The notes: generated by a model from the letters alone, not told the origin. DNA of 64,000 bases from Streptomyces rimosus (GCF_008704655.1 NZ_CP023688.1:2914001-2978000); one strand, 5' to 3'; shown: positions 27,785 to 37,039, counted from the first letter of the stretch. A program made the numbers and translations.

Positions 27785-29308
27785 TCAGGGCCGCAGCGCG
27801 AGCGGGGAAAAGGTGTGGTCCTGCCAGATGAGGCGGGAGGTCCGCTCCGGGTCGGCGGTGACGGCCGGGCGGGTGTCGAAGAGCTGGACGAGACGCCGGT
27901 CGCCGTCGTACGCGGGCCAGCCCGGGTCGCCGTCGGCGGCGAACGCCGTCCACGCGGCGCGCATCCGGGCCGACAGTATTTCCGCCCCCGGGGAGGGCGC
28001 GTCGCCGATCAGTACGGCAGGCTGGCCGCGGTCCAGGTTGCCGAAGACCAGTGGGACGTCCAGACCGTGGCAGGCGCCGAAGACGCCGTCCATGCCGGGC
28101 GCCGGCCAGGTCAGCTCGTAGACATGGGCACGGCCCCCGGCGGCGGCCTGGGCCTCGGCGAGGTGGAGGCTCGGCATGCGGAACAGCCAGTCGGACTGGA
28201 CGCGTTCGTACAGCTCGTCCGGGCTCGCGGACGGGAAGCCGTCGCGGTACCGGCGTGCGCCGTCCGGGCCGGGGGCGAACCGGCGCAGCGCGGTCCCGGC
28301 CTGTTCGGGCGACACCTGGCCGAGCAGGCCGTCGATCACGGTGAACAGCCGCTGCTCGTCGCGGGTGTGGCCGACGAGGAGCGGGATGCCGCGGGCGGCG
28401 CCGCCGGCCACGGCCTGCCACGGTGTGACCGGCAGTGTGTCGCCCTCGACGACCGGTGCGACCGGGATGGTCCGGTGGGCGACGGCGCCCCAGCGCGACG
28501 CGTGCCGGTCCATCGTCGCGCCGACCGCGTCACACGCGGCGGACAGCCGGGCCGGTGCCACCGTGCGCAGGTCGCCCACCGTGGGCTTCCGCCCCAGCTC
28601 GGCGGCGCAGGCGGCGGCGATGTCGGCGGCCAGCTCCGGTGCGAAGAACGTGCCCTGCACGCTCTGCGCGACGGCCCGGCCGAAGAGTCCGGCCGCACGC
28701 GGCATGGCCAGCAGCGCGGCGATCGACCCGGCGCCCGCGGACTGGCCGAAGACCGTGACGCGGTCCGGGGCGCCTCCGAAGGCCCGGATGTTGTCCCGCA
28801 CCCACTCCAGGGCGGCGATCTGGTCGAGCAGGCCCCGGTTGGCGGGCGCCCCGGCGAACTGTCCGAAGCCCTCCGGGCCGACGCGGTAGTTGAACGTCAC
28901 CACGACGGCACCGGCCCGGGCCAGGCGCCCTCCGTCGTACTCGGGCAGGGCCGACGTGCCGATCGTGTAGGCGCCGCCCTGGATCCACACCATCACCGGC
29001 AGCCCCGCGCCCGGCCCCGACTCGGGCGTCCAGACGTTGAGCGTCAGCCAGTCGTCGGCAGCGTCCTGCGACAGTGCCTCCATGCCGAAGTGGCCGCCCT
29101 GCGGGGGTGGTGGTCCGTAGGAGAGGGCCGGTCGTACGCCGTCCCACCCGCGAGCCGCCCGCGGCGCGGCGAACCGCAGCTCCCCGACCGGCGGTTCGGC
29201 GAAGGGAATGCCGCGGAAGACGGCCACGTCTGCTTCCCGGCTGCCGCGCACGGTTCCGGCCTGCGTACGGACTTCGGGCCCGGACGGCTCCGACACTGCA
29301 CCGGTCAT
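27785..29308 (-). CDS. Type B carboxylesterase
   Basis: A 507-residue alpha/beta-hydrolase of the carboxylesterase type B / p-nitrobenzyl esterase family. Visible features are the FRGIPFAEPPVGELRF N-terminal signature, DWLTLNVWTP, oxyanion hole WIQGGAYTIG (usually HGGxxxxG, here QGGA), nucleophile Ser in VFGQSAGAGS, and the catalytic His in GACHGLDVPLVFGN. No signal peptide, so cytoplasmic. The ATG at 29308 follows a strong GGAGGGGGA. An adjacent GTG one codon upstream could also serve. Convergent with rox. Natural substrate unknown. Confidence 0.88.
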   Translation of the reverse strand: MTGAVSEPSGPEVRTQAGTVRGSREADVAVFRGIPFAEPPVGELRFAAPRAARGWDGVRPALSYGPPPPQGGHFGMEALSQDAADDWLTLNVWTPESGPGAGLPVMVWIQGGAYTIGTSALPEYDGGRLARAGAVVVTFNYRVGPEGFGQFAGAPANRGLLDQIAALEWVRDNIRAFGGAPDRVTVFGQSAGAGSIAALLAMPRAAGLFGRAVAQSVQGTFFAPELAADIAAACAAELGRKPTVGDLRTVAPARLSAACDAVGATMDRHASRWGAVAHRTIPVAPVVEGDTLPVTPWQAVAGGAARGIPLLVGHTRDEQRLFTVIDGLLGQVSPEQAGTALRRFAPGPDGARRYRDGFPSASPDELYERVQSDWLFRMPSLHLAEAQAAAGGRAHVYELTWPAPGMDGVFGACHGLDVPLVFGNLDRGQPAVLIGDAPSPGAEILSARMRAAWTAFAADGDPGWPAYDGDRRLVQLFDTRPAVTADPERTSRLIWQDHTFSPLALRP

Positions 29309-29435
29309 CACGACTCCCCCTCCGGCCGGACGGAGCGCGGGCACAGGGGTGTGCGGCGGCCCCGTCGCTCCGCATGGTCCCGCCGCCTCCCGGTGCCGCG
29401 CCAGCCATTTACGGGGCCCGACGCCCCGGCCCGGC

Positions 29436-30539
29436 TCAGCGGCGCAGGGCCAGCACCGTGCCCCTGGTGACGGCCTCCTTGAAGCGGGCCGAGGCGCGGC
29501 CGGTGAGCACCGCGGCGACCGGACTGTCGTCGGCCCGGGTGAACTGGGTGAGGCCGTCGTGACGGCCGAGGCTGATGTTCTGCCAGACGTACCGCAGTCG
29601 AAGCGGCTTGACGGTGGTGCCGGTGAGCGCGGCGGCGACGCTCTTCGCTACGTAGCCGCCCATCGGCAGTCCCGTCTGGCACGACATACGGGAGGCGGTG
29701 CCGTCCGGTCCGTACGCCGCCACCGCGTCCCCCGCCGCGAAGACCTCCGGGTGGGAGAGCGAGCGCAGCGTCGGGTCCACCGTGATCAGGCCCCGCGCGT
29801 CGACGGCGAGCCCCGCCTCGCGCGCCAGGTCCGGGACGCGGAACCCGGCTGCCCAGACGACCGTCCCGGCCGGGACCTCGCCGCCGTCGGCGAGCACCAG
29901 CCCGTGTGCGGCGACCTCGCGGACGCGGGTGTGTTCGCGGAGGGTGATGCCGCGCCGGTGCAGGGCTCCGCGCAGGTGGCGCCTGCCGCGCTCCGAGAAA
30001 CCGGCCCCCAGCTCGCCGTCCGTGACCAGGTGGACCGCGCGTCCCGGGTGCGCCTCGGCGAGTTCGGTGGCCGCCTCGATGCCGGTCAGCCCGGCCCCGG
30101 CCACGGCCACCGGCTCCCGCCCGTCCGCCAGGCGTGCACGCAGCCGTACCGCGTCCTGGTAGGTGGCCACCGCATAGGCGTGCGTGGCGGCTCCGGGGAC
30201 GGCGGCGGTGTCGGCTCCGCTGCCCAGCGCGTAGACCAGGGTGTCGTAGGCGACGGTGTACGGGGCGGAGTCGATCCGCACCGTACGGGCGGCGGCGTCG
30301 ACGGCGGTCACCCGGGCGACGACCAGGTCGATGCCCGTACCGGCGAGAAGGGTGCCGAGCGGCCGGTCGGCCAGCCGCTGCCCCGCGGCGAGCTGGTGCA
30401 GCCTGACCCGCTCGACGAAGTGGCCGACGGCGTTGACCAGGGTGATGCGTACGCCGTGGCGGCGCAGCCTGCGGGCCATGCCCTTGGCGGCGGACAGTCC
30501 GGCGTACCCGGCTCCCAGGACCACGATGTGATGTGTCAT
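29436..30539 (-). CDS. FAD/NAD(P)-dependent oxidoreductase (NDH-2-like), ECF41 partner
   Basis: A 367-residue two-dinucleotide-fold flavoprotein: FAD site IVVLGAGYAGLSAAKGMA at the N-terminus, NAD(P) site AVAGAGLTGIEAATELAE near residue 145, and the C-terminal FAD motif VFAAGDAVA near residue 270. Length is short for NDH-2 and no C-terminal amphipathic anchor is obvious. It lies 54 nt downstream of an ECF41 sigma gene on the same strand; oxidoreductases are among the standard ECF41 neighbours. In the gap TGTCACG (30568-30574, minus strand) matches the ECF41 -35 element, with an imperfect CGGT 15 nt on. Confidence 0.85.
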   Translation of the reverse strand: MTHHIVVLGAGYAGLSAAKGMARRLRRHGVRITLVNAVGHFVERVRLHQLAAGQRLADRPLGTLLAGTGIDLVVARVTAVDAAARTVRIDSAPYTVAYDTLVYALGSGADTAAVPGAATHAYAVATYQDAVRLRARLADGREPVAVAGAGLTGIEAATELAEAHPGRAVHLVTDGELGAGFSERGRRHLRGALHRRGITLREHTRVREVAAHGLVLADGGEVPAGTVVWAAGFRVPDLAREAGLAVDARGLITVDPTLRSLSHPEVFAAGDAVAAYGPDGTASRMSCQTGLPMGGYVAKSVAAALTGTTVKPLRLRYVWQNISLGRHDGLTQFTRADDSPVAAVLTGRASARFKEAVTRGTVLALRR

Positions 30540-30593
30540 GCCACCTGAACCGGCGGGCGGGCGGATGCGTGACAGCCCGGGAGGTGAAGCGGG

Positions 30594-31487
30594 TCACACG
30601 AGCTGGCCCGCGGCGAAGGCGAGCTTGTCGGGGTTGATGACGGTACGGACCGCGCCGACCCGCCCTTCACGGATCTCCGGTACGACGACGGCGAGCAGGT
30701 CCTCCCCTACGAGGAAGAGCGCCGCCGGTTCGCCGTTCACCTCGACGAACTCGGCCCTGACGGACGCCGCTTCGGGCCGGGTGCCCAGGCCCAGCAGGTA
30801 GCGGAGCACCTTGGCGCGCCCGGTGACCGGCCGGCGTGCCGCGGTCGCCCGGCCGCCGCCGTCGGCCCAGGCCACCACGTCGTCGGCGAGCAGCCGTTCG
30901 AGGCCGGCCACATCGCCGTCCAGCGTGGCGGCGAAGAACCGCTCGACGAGCTTCGCGCGCTGGGCGGCGTCCACGGCGAAGTGCCGGCGCGGGGCGCCGC
31001 CGAGCCGTTCCCGGGCGCGACGGTGCAACTGCCGCGAGTGCGCCTCTTCGACGCCGATGACCTCGGCGATGTCCCGGTGACTGTGGCCGAACGCCTCGCG
31101 CAGGACGAAGACCGCGCGTTCGGCCGGGGTGAGCCGCTCCATCAGGGTGAGCAGCGCGAACGACACCGATTCGCGCTGCTCGGCGGTCTCCAGCGGGCCG
31201 AGCCGCCGGTCGGCGGTGTGCGTGAGCACCGGCTCGGGGAGCCAGGGGCCGACGTACCGCTCCCGCCGTGCGCGGGCGGAGGTGAGCCGGTTGATGCACA
31301 GATTCGTGACGACCTTGGTGAGCCAGGCGGCCGGGGTGCGGACGGCGGAGGCGTCGGCCGCGCTCCAGCGCAGGTAGGCGTCCTGCACGGCGTCCTCGGC
31401 CTCGCTCGCCGAACCGAGCATCCGGTACGCGAGCGCGAACAGCCGGGGCCGGTGCGCCTCGAACTCCGCGGTGGCTTCGGTGGTCAC
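30594..31487 (-). CDS. ECF41-family RNA polymerase sigma factor (SigJ-like)
   Basis: A 297-residue ECF sigma factor with a C-terminal SnoaL/NTF2-like domain in place of a separate anti-sigma factor. Region 2 is in RLFALAYRMLGSASEAEDAV with DAYLRW, region 4 in LTPAERAVFVLREAF and HRDIAEVIGV. ECF41-specific signatures are present: WLPEP in the linker (near residue 86), a DGGGR segment near residue 210 and NPDKL at the C-terminus. In characterised members the extension tunes promoter activity, and the sigma factor drives the adjacent oxidoreductase or related gene. GTG start; no strong ribosome-binding site, so the start is moderately sure. Confidence 0.88.
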   Translation of the reverse strand: MTTEATAEFEAHRPRLFALAYRMLGSASEAEDAVQDAYLRWSAADASAVRTPAAWLTKVVTNLCINRLTSARARRERYVGPWLPEPVLTHTADRRLGPLETAEQRESVSFALLTLMERLTPAERAVFVLREAFGHSHRDIAEVIGVEEAHSRQLHRRARERLGGAPRRHFAVDAAQRAKLVERFFAATLDGDVAGLERLLADDVVAWADGGGRATAARRPVTGRAKVLRYLLGLGTRPEAASVRAEFVEVNGEPAALFLVGEDLLAVVVPEIREGRVGAVRTVINPDKLAFAAGQLV

Positions 31488-31566
31488 GTCGGCAGGATGC
31501 CAGGCGGGGCCGGGGGCGGTACGGCCGGGGCGGCGCGCGCCGGCGCCGGGCGCCGCCGGCCGCCCC

Positions 31567-32073
31567 TCAGGCCCCCACCACCCCGTCGATCCCCTCGCGC
31601 AGGAGGTCGGCGTGGCCGTTGTGGCGGGCGTATTCGAGGGTGACGTGGAGCATGATGACGCGCAGGGACACGTCGGCGTCCCAGCGGGGCTGGTGGGCGG
31701 TCACGTCCAGGGAGGGGACCGCGCGCTCGATGCGGCGGGCGTGCTCGACCTCGGTGCGCCAGGCGTCGAACGCGTCGGCGCGGGTGGACCGGCCGGGGTC
31801 GTACGCCGCCTGGTAGTCGCCCTCCGGGGACCAGACGAGCGGGATGTCCTCCTGGTTGACCACCCGCCGGAACCAGGTGCGCTCCACCTCCGCCAGGTGC
31901 CGGACGAGGCCGAGCAGGGACAGCGTGGACGGCGGCATGGACCGGCTGCGCAGTTCCTCGTCAGAGAGGCCGTCGCACTTCATGGCCAGCGTGGCGCGGT
32001 GGAAGTCGAGGTAGGCACGCAGGGTTTCGCGTTCGTCCGCGCGCATCGGCGGGCGGGGTCGTTCGGTGGTCAT
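31567..32073 (-). CDS. DinB/DUF664-family protein
   Basis: A 168-residue four-helix-bundle protein of the DinB_2/DUF664 group (LRAYLDFHRATLAMKCDGLS, LSLLGLVRHLAEVERTWFRR, ILMHVTLEYARHNGHADLLRE style helices). Metal-binding histidines are plausible at His29 (DFHRATL), His in LVRHLAEVE and His in YARHNGHAD. Related actinobacterial proteins include mycothiol-dependent enzymes such as S-transferases, but the specific role is unknown. The ATG at 32073 is chosen from the domain start; the larger open frame upstream is a shadow. No operon partner. Confidence 0.8.
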   Translation of the reverse strand: MTTERPRPPMRADERETLRAYLDFHRATLAMKCDGLSDEELRSRSMPPSTLSLLGLVRHLAEVERTWFRRVVNQEDIPLVWSPEGDYQAAYDPGRSTRADAFDAWRTEVEHARRIERAVPSLDVTAHQPRWDADVSLRVIMLHVTLEYARHNGHADLLREGIDGVVGA

Positions 32074-32694
32074 GGTGGGTCCGGCCCTTTCTTCCGGGAG
32101 GCCGGGGCATTCGTAAGATCCTTCCGGCCGCGTTGATCCTGCCCGCCGTGCCGTGCCGCCGCATCCGCTTTCCGTACGCGCCAGGGGGTTACGGGGGTGG
32201 CCGAAGTCAGCTCCTGGGCCCGGTGCTTGGAGTCGGGCGGCGTACGGAACGTGTATACGCCCCGGGACGCGGGGGCCGGGCGGGTGGGCGGGGGCGGCGG
32301 CCACCTGCTGATCGGCCGCTTCCCGGGCGGGGCGGCGGCCTCCGGCGGGGCCGGGACAGACGTACGGGGCCGGTGGGGTTGGACGTACGGTCACGTCCTG
32401 TATACGGACCCGGCCGCCCGCTCTACGGACGGTTTCCGGCCAAAGTCTTGACCGGCTCCTGACAATCAGGCCACCCGGGTGGCACGCTTCCCCGCATCCG
32501 TTGCGCGGAGCCCCACAACGCACCACTCCGCGACCGCGGCCCGCTCGTCGCTCGAAGCGCCCGGCCCACCCGCACCTGGTGCCACCCCCCACACGTTCCA
32601 CGTGTTCTGCCTCGCTCTGCCCGGACGGCCACTGGGCCGCCCGGTCCCCCTCGGCCGCACCCCCTCGGTCGCGGCCACCGCAGAAGGAGTCAGT
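32074..32694. other. Intergenic region with the M4 protease promoter
   Basis: No gene supported. Contains GTATACG at 32253-32259 (preceded by CGTACGGAACGT) and again at 32400-32406 (preceded by CGTACGGTCACGT), and the conserved protease promoter block 32400-32488. About 200 nt of leader lie between that promoter and the protease GTG; I see no clear structure in it. The left end should hold the DinB-family promoter on the minus strand. Confidence 0.55.
32400..32488 (+). promoter_or_regulatory. Promoter and upstream element of M4 protease 1
   Basis: GTATACG (32400-32406), then at +19 a 46-bp block (32419-32464, starting CGCTCTACGGACG and ending TCCTGACA) with 38 of 46 bases identical to the block upstream of the second protease. 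CTGACA (32459-32464) and CACGCT (32483-32488) with an 18-bp spacer are a plausible -35/-10 pair. Confidence 0.65.
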
Positions 32695-34959
32695 GTGAGA
32701 CGCACCCCCCATCGGCGCGCCGTCGCGACCGGCGCCGTGGTCGCCATGGCCGCGATGCTGACCGTCAGCGTGCAAGCAGGCGCCGGCACGGCCGCCACAC
32801 CCCGGCCCGGCCAGGTACACGCGCAGCCCGACCCGGGCGCGCTGCCCGCGAAACTGACCCCGGCGCAGCGTGCGGAACTGCTGCGGGCGGCCCGGGCCGG
32901 CGCCGCGGAGACGGCCCGGCAGCTCAAGCTCGGCCCGAAGGAGAAGCTGGTCGTCAGGGACGTCGTCAAGGACGTCAGCGGCAGTCTGCACACCCGTTAC
33001 GAGCGCACGTACGCGGGCCTGCCGGTGCTCGGCGGCGGCCTGGTCGTCCACAAGGCGGACGGGAAGGTGCGCGGCGTCACCAAGGCGGTGCGCTCGCAGC
33101 TCGACGTGCCGACCACCACCGCGAAGGTCAAGCCCGCCACGGCGGAGCAGAAGGCCCTCAAGGCGTCGCAGGCGCAGGGCGCCAAGAAGTCCGACGCACA
33201 GGAGCCGCGCAAGGTCGTCTGGGTCGCCGACGGCAAGCCGCTCCTCGCGTACGAGACGGTCGTCGGCGGCGTCCAGGAGGACGGCACCACGCCCAACGAG
33301 CTGCACGTCGTCACCGACGCCACCACCGGCGAGAAGCTCGCCGAGTGGCAGGGTGTCCACGAGGGCACCGGCAACAGCATGTACAGCGGCCAGGTCACCC
33401 TGGGCACCGCGCCCTCGTACACGCTGACCGACACCACCCGCGGCAACCACAAGACCTACAACCTCAACCGCGGCACCTCCGGCACCGGCACGCTGTTCAC
33501 CGACCCGGACGACGTATGGGGCGACGGCACCCCGCAGAACGCCCAGACCGCCGGTGTGGACGCCCACTACGGCGCGGCGCTGACCTGGGACTACTACAAG
33601 AACGTGCACGGCCGCAGCGGCATCAGGGGCGACGGCGTCGGCGCGTACAGCCGGGTGCACTACGGCAACAACTACGTCAACGCGTTCTGGCAGGACAGCT
33701 GCTTCTGCATGACGTACGGCGACGGCAGCGGCAACGTCAAGCCGCTGACCTCCATCGACGTCGCGGCCCACGAGATGACCCACGGCGTCACCTCGGCCAC
33801 CGCCAACCTCACCTACAGCGGTGAGCCGGGCGGCCTGAACGAGGGCACCTCGGACATCTTCGCCACCGCCGTGGAGTTCAACGCCAACAACCCCAAGGAC
33901 GTCGGTGACTACCTCATCGGCGAGGCGATCGACATCAACGGCAACGGCACGCCGCTGCGCTACATGGACAAGCCCAGCAAGGACGGCCGGTCCAAGGACT
34001 ACTGGTACTCCGGTATCGGCGGCGTCGACGTCCACTACTCCTCCGGCGTGGCCAACCACTTCTTCTACCTGCTGGCCGAGGGCAGCGGGCCCAAGGACAT
34101 CAACGGCGTCCACTACGACAGCCCGACCTACGACAACCTGCCGGTGCCGGGCATCGGCCGGTCCAACGCCGAGAAGATCTGGTTCTCGGCGCTGACCAAG
34201 TACATGAACGCGAACACCAACTACGCCGCGGCCCGCACCGCGACCCTGTCCGCCGCGGCCGAGCTGTTCGGCCAGGGCAGCGCCACGTACAACACGGTCG
34301 CCAACACCTGGGCGGCGGTCAACGTCGGCCAGCGCGTCCCGGACTCCGGTGTCAGCGTCACCAACCCGGGCAACCAGACCAGCACCGTCGGCCAGCCCGC
34401 CAGCCTGCAGATCAAGGCCACCAGCAGCAACGCGGGCGCGCTGAAGTACGCGGCCACCGGGCTGCCGGCCGGGCTGAGCATCAACCAGGACTCCGGGCTG
34501 ATCTCGGGCACCCCGACCACCGCGGGCACCGGCAATGTGACGGTCACCGTCACCGACTCCGCCAACAAGACCGGCACCACCAGCTTCACCTGGACCGTGA
34601 ACCCGGCCGGCGGCGGTGACGTCTTCGAGAACACCGACGACGTGCCGATCCCCGACGCGGGCGCCGCGGTCAACTCGCCGATCAAGGTGACCCGGGCCGG
34701 CAACGCGCCGAGCGCCCTGAAGGTGGACGTGGACATCGTCCACACCTACCGCGGCGACCTGGTGATCGACCTGGTGGCCCCGGACGGCACCGCCTACCGG
34801 CTGAAGAACTCCAACGCGGCCGACTCGGCGGAGAACGTGAAGGCCACGTACACCGTCAACGCCTCCGCCCAGAAGGCGGAGGGCACCTGGAACCTGCGGG
34901 TGCGGGACGTGTACCAGCAGGACAGCGGCTACATCAACAGCTGGAAGCTGACGTTCTGA
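32695..34959 (+). CDS. Secreted M4 (thermolysin-family) metalloprotease with Ig-like and P domains
   Basis: A 754-residue secreted neutral protease. A signal peptide (AVATGAVVAMAAMLTVSVQAGAGTA-like, first ~40 residues) precedes an FTP/PepSY propeptide to about residue 230. The mature peptidase has the zinc motif HEMTHG and the third ligand Glu in GGLNEGTSD, with a later catalytic His in DVHYSSGVANHFFYLL. After the peptidase come a putative Ig (He_PIG-like) domain (about 555-640) and a C-terminal proprotein-convertase P domain (about 645-754). GTG follows AAGGAG by 5 nt. Likely secreted by Sec and self-processed. Its promoter block is shared with the next gene. Confidence 0.92.
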   Translation: MRRTPHRRAVATGAVVAMAAMLTVSVQAGAGTAATPRPGQVHAQPDPGALPAKLTPAQRAELLRAARAGAAETARQLKLGPKEKLVVRDVVKDVSGSLHTRYERTYAGLPVLGGGLVVHKADGKVRGVTKAVRSQLDVPTTTAKVKPATAEQKALKASQAQGAKKSDAQEPRKVVWVADGKPLLAYETVVGGVQEDGTTPNELHVVTDATTGEKLAEWQGVHEGTGNSMYSGQVTLGTAPSYTLTDTTRGNHKTYNLNRGTSGTGTLFTDPDDVWGDGTPQNAQTAGVDAHYGAALTWDYYKNVHGRSGIRGDGVGAYSRVHYGNNYVNAFWQDSCFCMTYGDGSGNVKPLTSIDVAAHEMTHGVTSATANLTYSGEPGGLNEGTSDIFATAVEFNANNPKDVGDYLIGEAIDINGNGTPLRYMDKPSKDGRSKDYWYSGIGGVDVHYSSGVANHFFYLLAEGSGPKDINGVHYDSPTYDNLPVPGIGRSNAEKIWFSALTKYMNANTNYAAARTATLSAAAELFGQGSATYNTVANTWAAVNVGQRVPDSGVSVTNPGNQTSTVGQPASLQIKATSSNAGALKYAATGLPAGLSINQDSGLISGTPTTAGTGNVTVTVTDSANKTGTTSFTWTVNPAGGGDVFENTDDVPIPDAGAAVNSPIKVTRAGNAPSALKVDVDIVHTYRGDLVIDLVAPDGTAYRLKNSNAADSAENVKATYTVNASAQKAEGTWNLRVRDVYQQDSGYINSWKLTF

Positions 34960-35088
34960 GCCAACCGGACGGCAGCTGCTGACCTGACGGCGGGCCGTGC
35001 ACCGCACAACCGCCGTGCGTCATCGAGCAGTTCACCGGGCGCCGCTCCCTTCCCGGGGGCGGCGCCCATCTCATTGGGTGCAACTCCG

Positions 35089-35176
35089 GTATACGAACAG
35101 TGATGTTCGCTCTACGGACGATTTCCAGCCAACTTCCCGACCGCGTCCTGACATGCACGCGTTCGAATGGCAGTCT
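35089..35176 (+). promoter_or_regulatory. Promoter and upstream element of M4 protease 2
   Basis: GTATACG (35089-35095) at the same 19-bp offset from the conserved 46-bp block (35108-35153) as in front of protease 1. Within the offset is an extra inverted repeat CGAACA-gtga-TGTTCG (35094-35109). Candidate -35 CTGACA (35148-35153) and -10 CAGTCT (35171-35176), spacer 17 bp. Confidence 0.65.
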
Positions 35177-35240
35177 TCCCCCTCAAGTCACAGCCCGCAT
35201 CGCTTTGCACCCCCACCCTGGCAAAGTCGAAGGAGTACGC

Positions 35241-36887
35241 GTGTCCCCCCACATTTCCCGTAGAGCACGTATCACCGGCGTTTCCCTGGCCGCGGCCGGC
35301 GCCCTGATAGCCGCGGCCGTCACGGCCGGTACCGCGGGCGCCTCCCCCACGGCGCCCTCCGGAACCACCACCGGCGCCGCGGCGGCCTCGCCCGTCAAGA
35401 TGACCGCCTCGCACCGCGCCGAGCTGCTGCGCGACGCGAGCGCCACCAAGGCGCAGACCGCGCAGCAACTGGGCCTGGGTGCCCAGGAGAAGCTGGTCGT
35501 CAAGGACGTCATCAAGGACGCCGACGGCACCACCCACACCCGTTACGACCGCACCTTCGCCGGACTTCCGGTCCTCGGCGGCGACCTGATCGTGCACCGC
35601 GCCAAGGGCGGTGCGGTCAAGAGCACCACCAAGGCCAACAGTGCGAAGATCGCCGTCACCTCCACCACCCCGAAGGTCGCACCGAAGGCCGCGGCGCAGG
35701 CCGCGCAGGGCACCGCCAAGTCCTTCGGCGCCAAGCAGGCCGCCGCCGTGACGCCGAAGAAGGTCGTCTGGGCCGCCTCCGGCACGCCGGTCCTCGCGTA
35801 CGACACCGTGGTCGGCGGCTTCCAGAAGGACGGCACGCCCAACCAGCTGCACGTCATCACCGACGCCAACACCGGCAAGAAGCTCTTCCAGTACCAGGGC
35901 ATCGAGAACGGCGCGGGCACCAGCGCCTACAGCGGCTCGGTCGAGATCGGTACCAAGAAGGGCGGCGACGGCTACGAGCTGACCGACGACTCGCGCGGCG
36001 GCCACTCGACGTTCAACCTGAACGGCAGCGAGAGCGGCGAGGGCAAGCTCTTCACCAACAAGGACGACAAGTGGGGCAACGGCAAGGCCGACGACCCCGA
36101 GACCGCCGCCGTCGACGCCGCCTACGGCGCCCAGGTGACCTGGGACTACTACAAGAACGTGCACGGCCGCGCGGGCATCAAGGGCGACGGCAAGGGCGCC
36201 ACCTCCCGCGTCCACTACGGCCAGAACTACTCCAACGCGTTCTGGGACGACAGCTGCTTCTGCATGACGTACGGCGACGGCGCGGGCAACAAGAAGCCGC
36301 TGACGTCGATCGACGTGGCGGCGCACGAGATGAGCCACGGCGTCACCTCGGCCACCGCCAACCTCACCTACAGCGGTGAGTCCGGCGGCCTGAACGAGGC
36401 CACCTCCGACATCTTCGGCACCTCCGTGGAGTTCTTCGCCAAGAACAAGGAGGACGCCGGCGACTACCTGATCGGCGAGAAGATCGACATCGCCGGTGAC
36501 GGCAAGCCGCTGCGCTACATGGACAAGCCCTCCAAGGACGGCCAGTCCCTGGACAGCTGGACCCCGGAAGCCGGCAACGTCGACGTGCACTACTCCTCCG
36601 GCATCGCCAACCACTTCTTCTACCTCCTGTCCGAGGGCAGCGGCGCCAAGGAGATCGGCGGCGTCAAGTACGACAGCCCGACCGCGGACGGCAAGAAGGT
36701 CGAGGGCATCGGCCGGGACAAGGCCGAGAAGATCTGGTTCAAGGCCCTCACCACGTACATGACCTCGAACACCGACTACAAGGGCGCCCGTGAGGCGACC
36801 GTGAAGGCGGCCACCGACCTGTTCGGCAAGGACAGCGCCGAGGTCAAGGGCGTCGAGGCGGCCTGGACGGGCGTCGCGGTGAAGTAA
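35241..36887 (+). CDS. Secreted M4 metalloprotease, short form
   Basis: A 548-residue thermolysin-family protease, paralogue of the preceding one. It has a signal peptide (ISRRARITGVSLAAAGALIA and on), FTP/PepSY propeptide, and peptidase with zinc motif HEMSHG, Glu in GGLNEATSD and His in DVHYSSGIANHFFYLL. It stops after the peptidase and lacks the Ig-like and P domains. Both proteases share a CFCMTYGDG segment with two close cysteines. GTG at 35241 follows AAGGAG. The promoter block is nearly identical to that of the first copy, so co-regulation is likely. A terminator follows. Confidence 0.93.
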   Translation: MSPHISRRARITGVSLAAAGALIAAAVTAGTAGASPTAPSGTTTGAAAASPVKMTASHRAELLRDASATKAQTAQQLGLGAQEKLVVKDVIKDADGTTHTRYDRTFAGLPVLGGDLIVHRAKGGAVKSTTKANSAKIAVTSTTPKVAPKAAAQAAQGTAKSFGAKQAAAVTPKKVVWAASGTPVLAYDTVVGGFQKDGTPNQLHVITDANTGKKLFQYQGIENGAGTSAYSGSVEIGTKKGGDGYELTDDSRGGHSTFNLNGSESGEGKLFTNKDDKWGNGKADDPETAAVDAAYGAQVTWDYYKNVHGRAGIKGDGKGATSRVHYGQNYSNAFWDDSCFCMTYGDGAGNKKPLTSIDVAAHEMSHGVTSATANLTYSGESGGLNEATSDIFGTSVEFFAKNKEDAGDYLIGEKIDIAGDGKPLRYMDKPSKDGQSLDSWTPEAGNVDVHYSSGIANHFFYLLSEGSGAKEIGGVKYDSPTADGKKVEGIGRDKAEKIWFKALTTYMTSNTDYKGAREATVKAATDLFGKDSAEVKGVEAAWTGVAVK

Positions 36888-36945
36888 GGACGGCACCGGC
36901 CGCCCCCGGCGGCCGGTCCTCCCGGGGCAGCGTGTCCCCACGACC

Positions 36946-36988
36946 GGGCGGTGTCCGGAGGCTCCCAACCTCCCTTCGGACACCGCCC
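36946..36988 (+). terminator. Terminator after M4 protease 2
   Basis: Stem GGGCGGTGTCCG (36946-36957) with CGGACACCGCCC (36977-36988), 12 bp perfect, 19-nt loop, followed by TT. Lies 59 nt past the stop codon. Confidence 0.7.
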
Positions 36989-37027
36989 TTCCACATGTCC
37001 CGGGGCGGCCGCGACCGGGCCGGTGAT

Positions 37028-37033
37028 TAGGGT
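37028..37033 (+). promoter_or_regulatory. -10 box of the NarL-type regulator
   Basis: TAGGGT ends 6 nt before the ATG at 37040, giving a leaderless transcript; no ribosome-binding site precedes that ATG. Confidence 0.5.
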
Positions 37034-37039
37034 GAGCGC

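Noticed and set aside
32133..32462. Short plus-strand open frames upstream of M4 protease 1
   Set aside because: Gly/Arg-rich, no ribosome-binding site or family, and the region overlaps a conserved promoter block.
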